The notes under the pieces are model-generated. The model was not told where the DNA came from. It did not search any database and saw only the letters and a list, made by a program, of their open reading frames with translations. This document shows, piece by piece, positions 63,852 to 64,000 of a DNA stretch of 64,000 nt. This DNA comes from an endosymbiont of Escarpia spicata (GTDB lineage Bacteria > Pseudomonadota > Gammaproteobacteria > Chromatiales > Chromatiaceae). The translations under genes and the position numbers were made by a program. Positions within the stretch are counted from its first letter, which is position 1. Each line of letters starts with the position of its first letter. The stretch covers positions 62,001 to 126,000 of the forward strand of contig QFXE01000008.1 in the NCBI GenBank assembly GCA_003349915.1. Reading direction: 5' to 3'.

Positions 63852-64000
63852 CTATTGGGCCGATGCAGCTGTCTCCTTTACAGCAAAACGCTGCCAGTAC
63901 TGATAGTGCGAGACGCGGCCGGAAGCCAGCATAAAACTCTCCGGGATGGTGAAGGAGAAACGCATCAGCTCGACCCAGCCTTCGGTACCGGTCATGCGTG
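63852..64000 (-). CDS. C-terminal end of a protein cut by the window edge
   Basis: An open minus-strand frame enters from beyond 64000 and ends at 63852 (stop TAG). The last 48 residues include MTGTEGWVELMRFS, IPESFMLASG and HYQYWQRF. No family can be named from so short a tail. It converges with the AsmA gene. Confidence 0.6.
   Translation of the reverse strand, partial: RMTGTEGWVELMRFSFTIPESFMLASGRVSHYQYWQRFAVKETAASAQ

Overview
The window is chromosomal DNA of a Gram-negative bacterium, most likely a gammaproteobacterium. The evidence is the gene pairs tesA/ybbA-ybbP, mutY-yggX and fetA-fetB, together with TtcA-like, ThiS/ThiG, HemB, AroE, TrmB, PrlC and TsaC proteins, outer-membrane barrels and AsmA proteins. 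The many c-di-GMP and redox-sensing genes, two SLC13/NhaD-type permeases and very abundant palindromic intergenic repeats would fit a free-living or symbiotic sulfur oxidiser of the Chromatiales/Sedimenticolaceae kind. That placement is inference only. No rRNA, CRISPR array, transposase, phage gene or replication origin was seen.

Layout. 0-3 kb: small membrane protein, zinc-less MDR reductase, NfeD-SPFH pair. 3.2-7.5 kb: a signalling operon of PAS-PAS-GGDEF, an ANTAR response regulator and a four-CBS/two-PAS HisKA_2 kinase; its junctions carry an A8 and a G10 run. 7.6-11.4 kb: tesA with divergent ybbA-ybbP. 11.7-15 kb: a coupled TtcA-like/CBS/permease trio and two small genes. 15-23 kb: prlC, a CNP1-like protein, a GIDE/EF-hand-LemA pair, gamma carbonic anhydrase, an RRM protein, aroE, hemB and a thioredoxin-like protein. 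23.4-28.1 kb: a possible small RNA, then an operon of PstS-like protein, porin and GGDEF-EAL sensor. 28.2-36.8 kb: tsaC, purE, an output-less sensor, an orphan mlaC, a Met-rich secreted protein, an ICMT-like protein, fetAB, trmB and thiG/thiS. 36.9-44.8 kb: acyl-CoA ligase, tRNA-Gly(CCC), a frameshifted CBS gene with a second permease, DUF2007, AsmA, mutY and yggX. 44.9-53 kb: tRNA-Phe and a sensing island (bacteriohemerythrin-pseudoreceiver, hybrid kinase, Ppx/GppA-like protein, broken diguanylate cyclase). 53-64 kb: SYLF protein, an unrecognised 738-aa membrane protein, a coiled-coil protein, a two-CDGSH protein, an outer-membrane barrel with a Rieske-GltS fusion, a large AsmA protein and a gene cut by the window edge.

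Most notable. (1) In the ANTAR/CBS-kinase operon, the G10 run gives an in-frame regulator-kinase fusion at G9, an overlapping pair at G10 and an exact ATGA-coupled pair at G11. (2) The TtcA-like/CBS/permease trio is echoed 25 kb away by a CBS/permease pair whose CBS gene is frameshifted. (3) A large intergenic repeat family shows compensatory changes within each arm, so each arm behaves as its own hairpin. (4) A sensor gene has been split by what looks like a microhomology deletion. Several of these rest on single-base indels, so read errors have to be excluded first.
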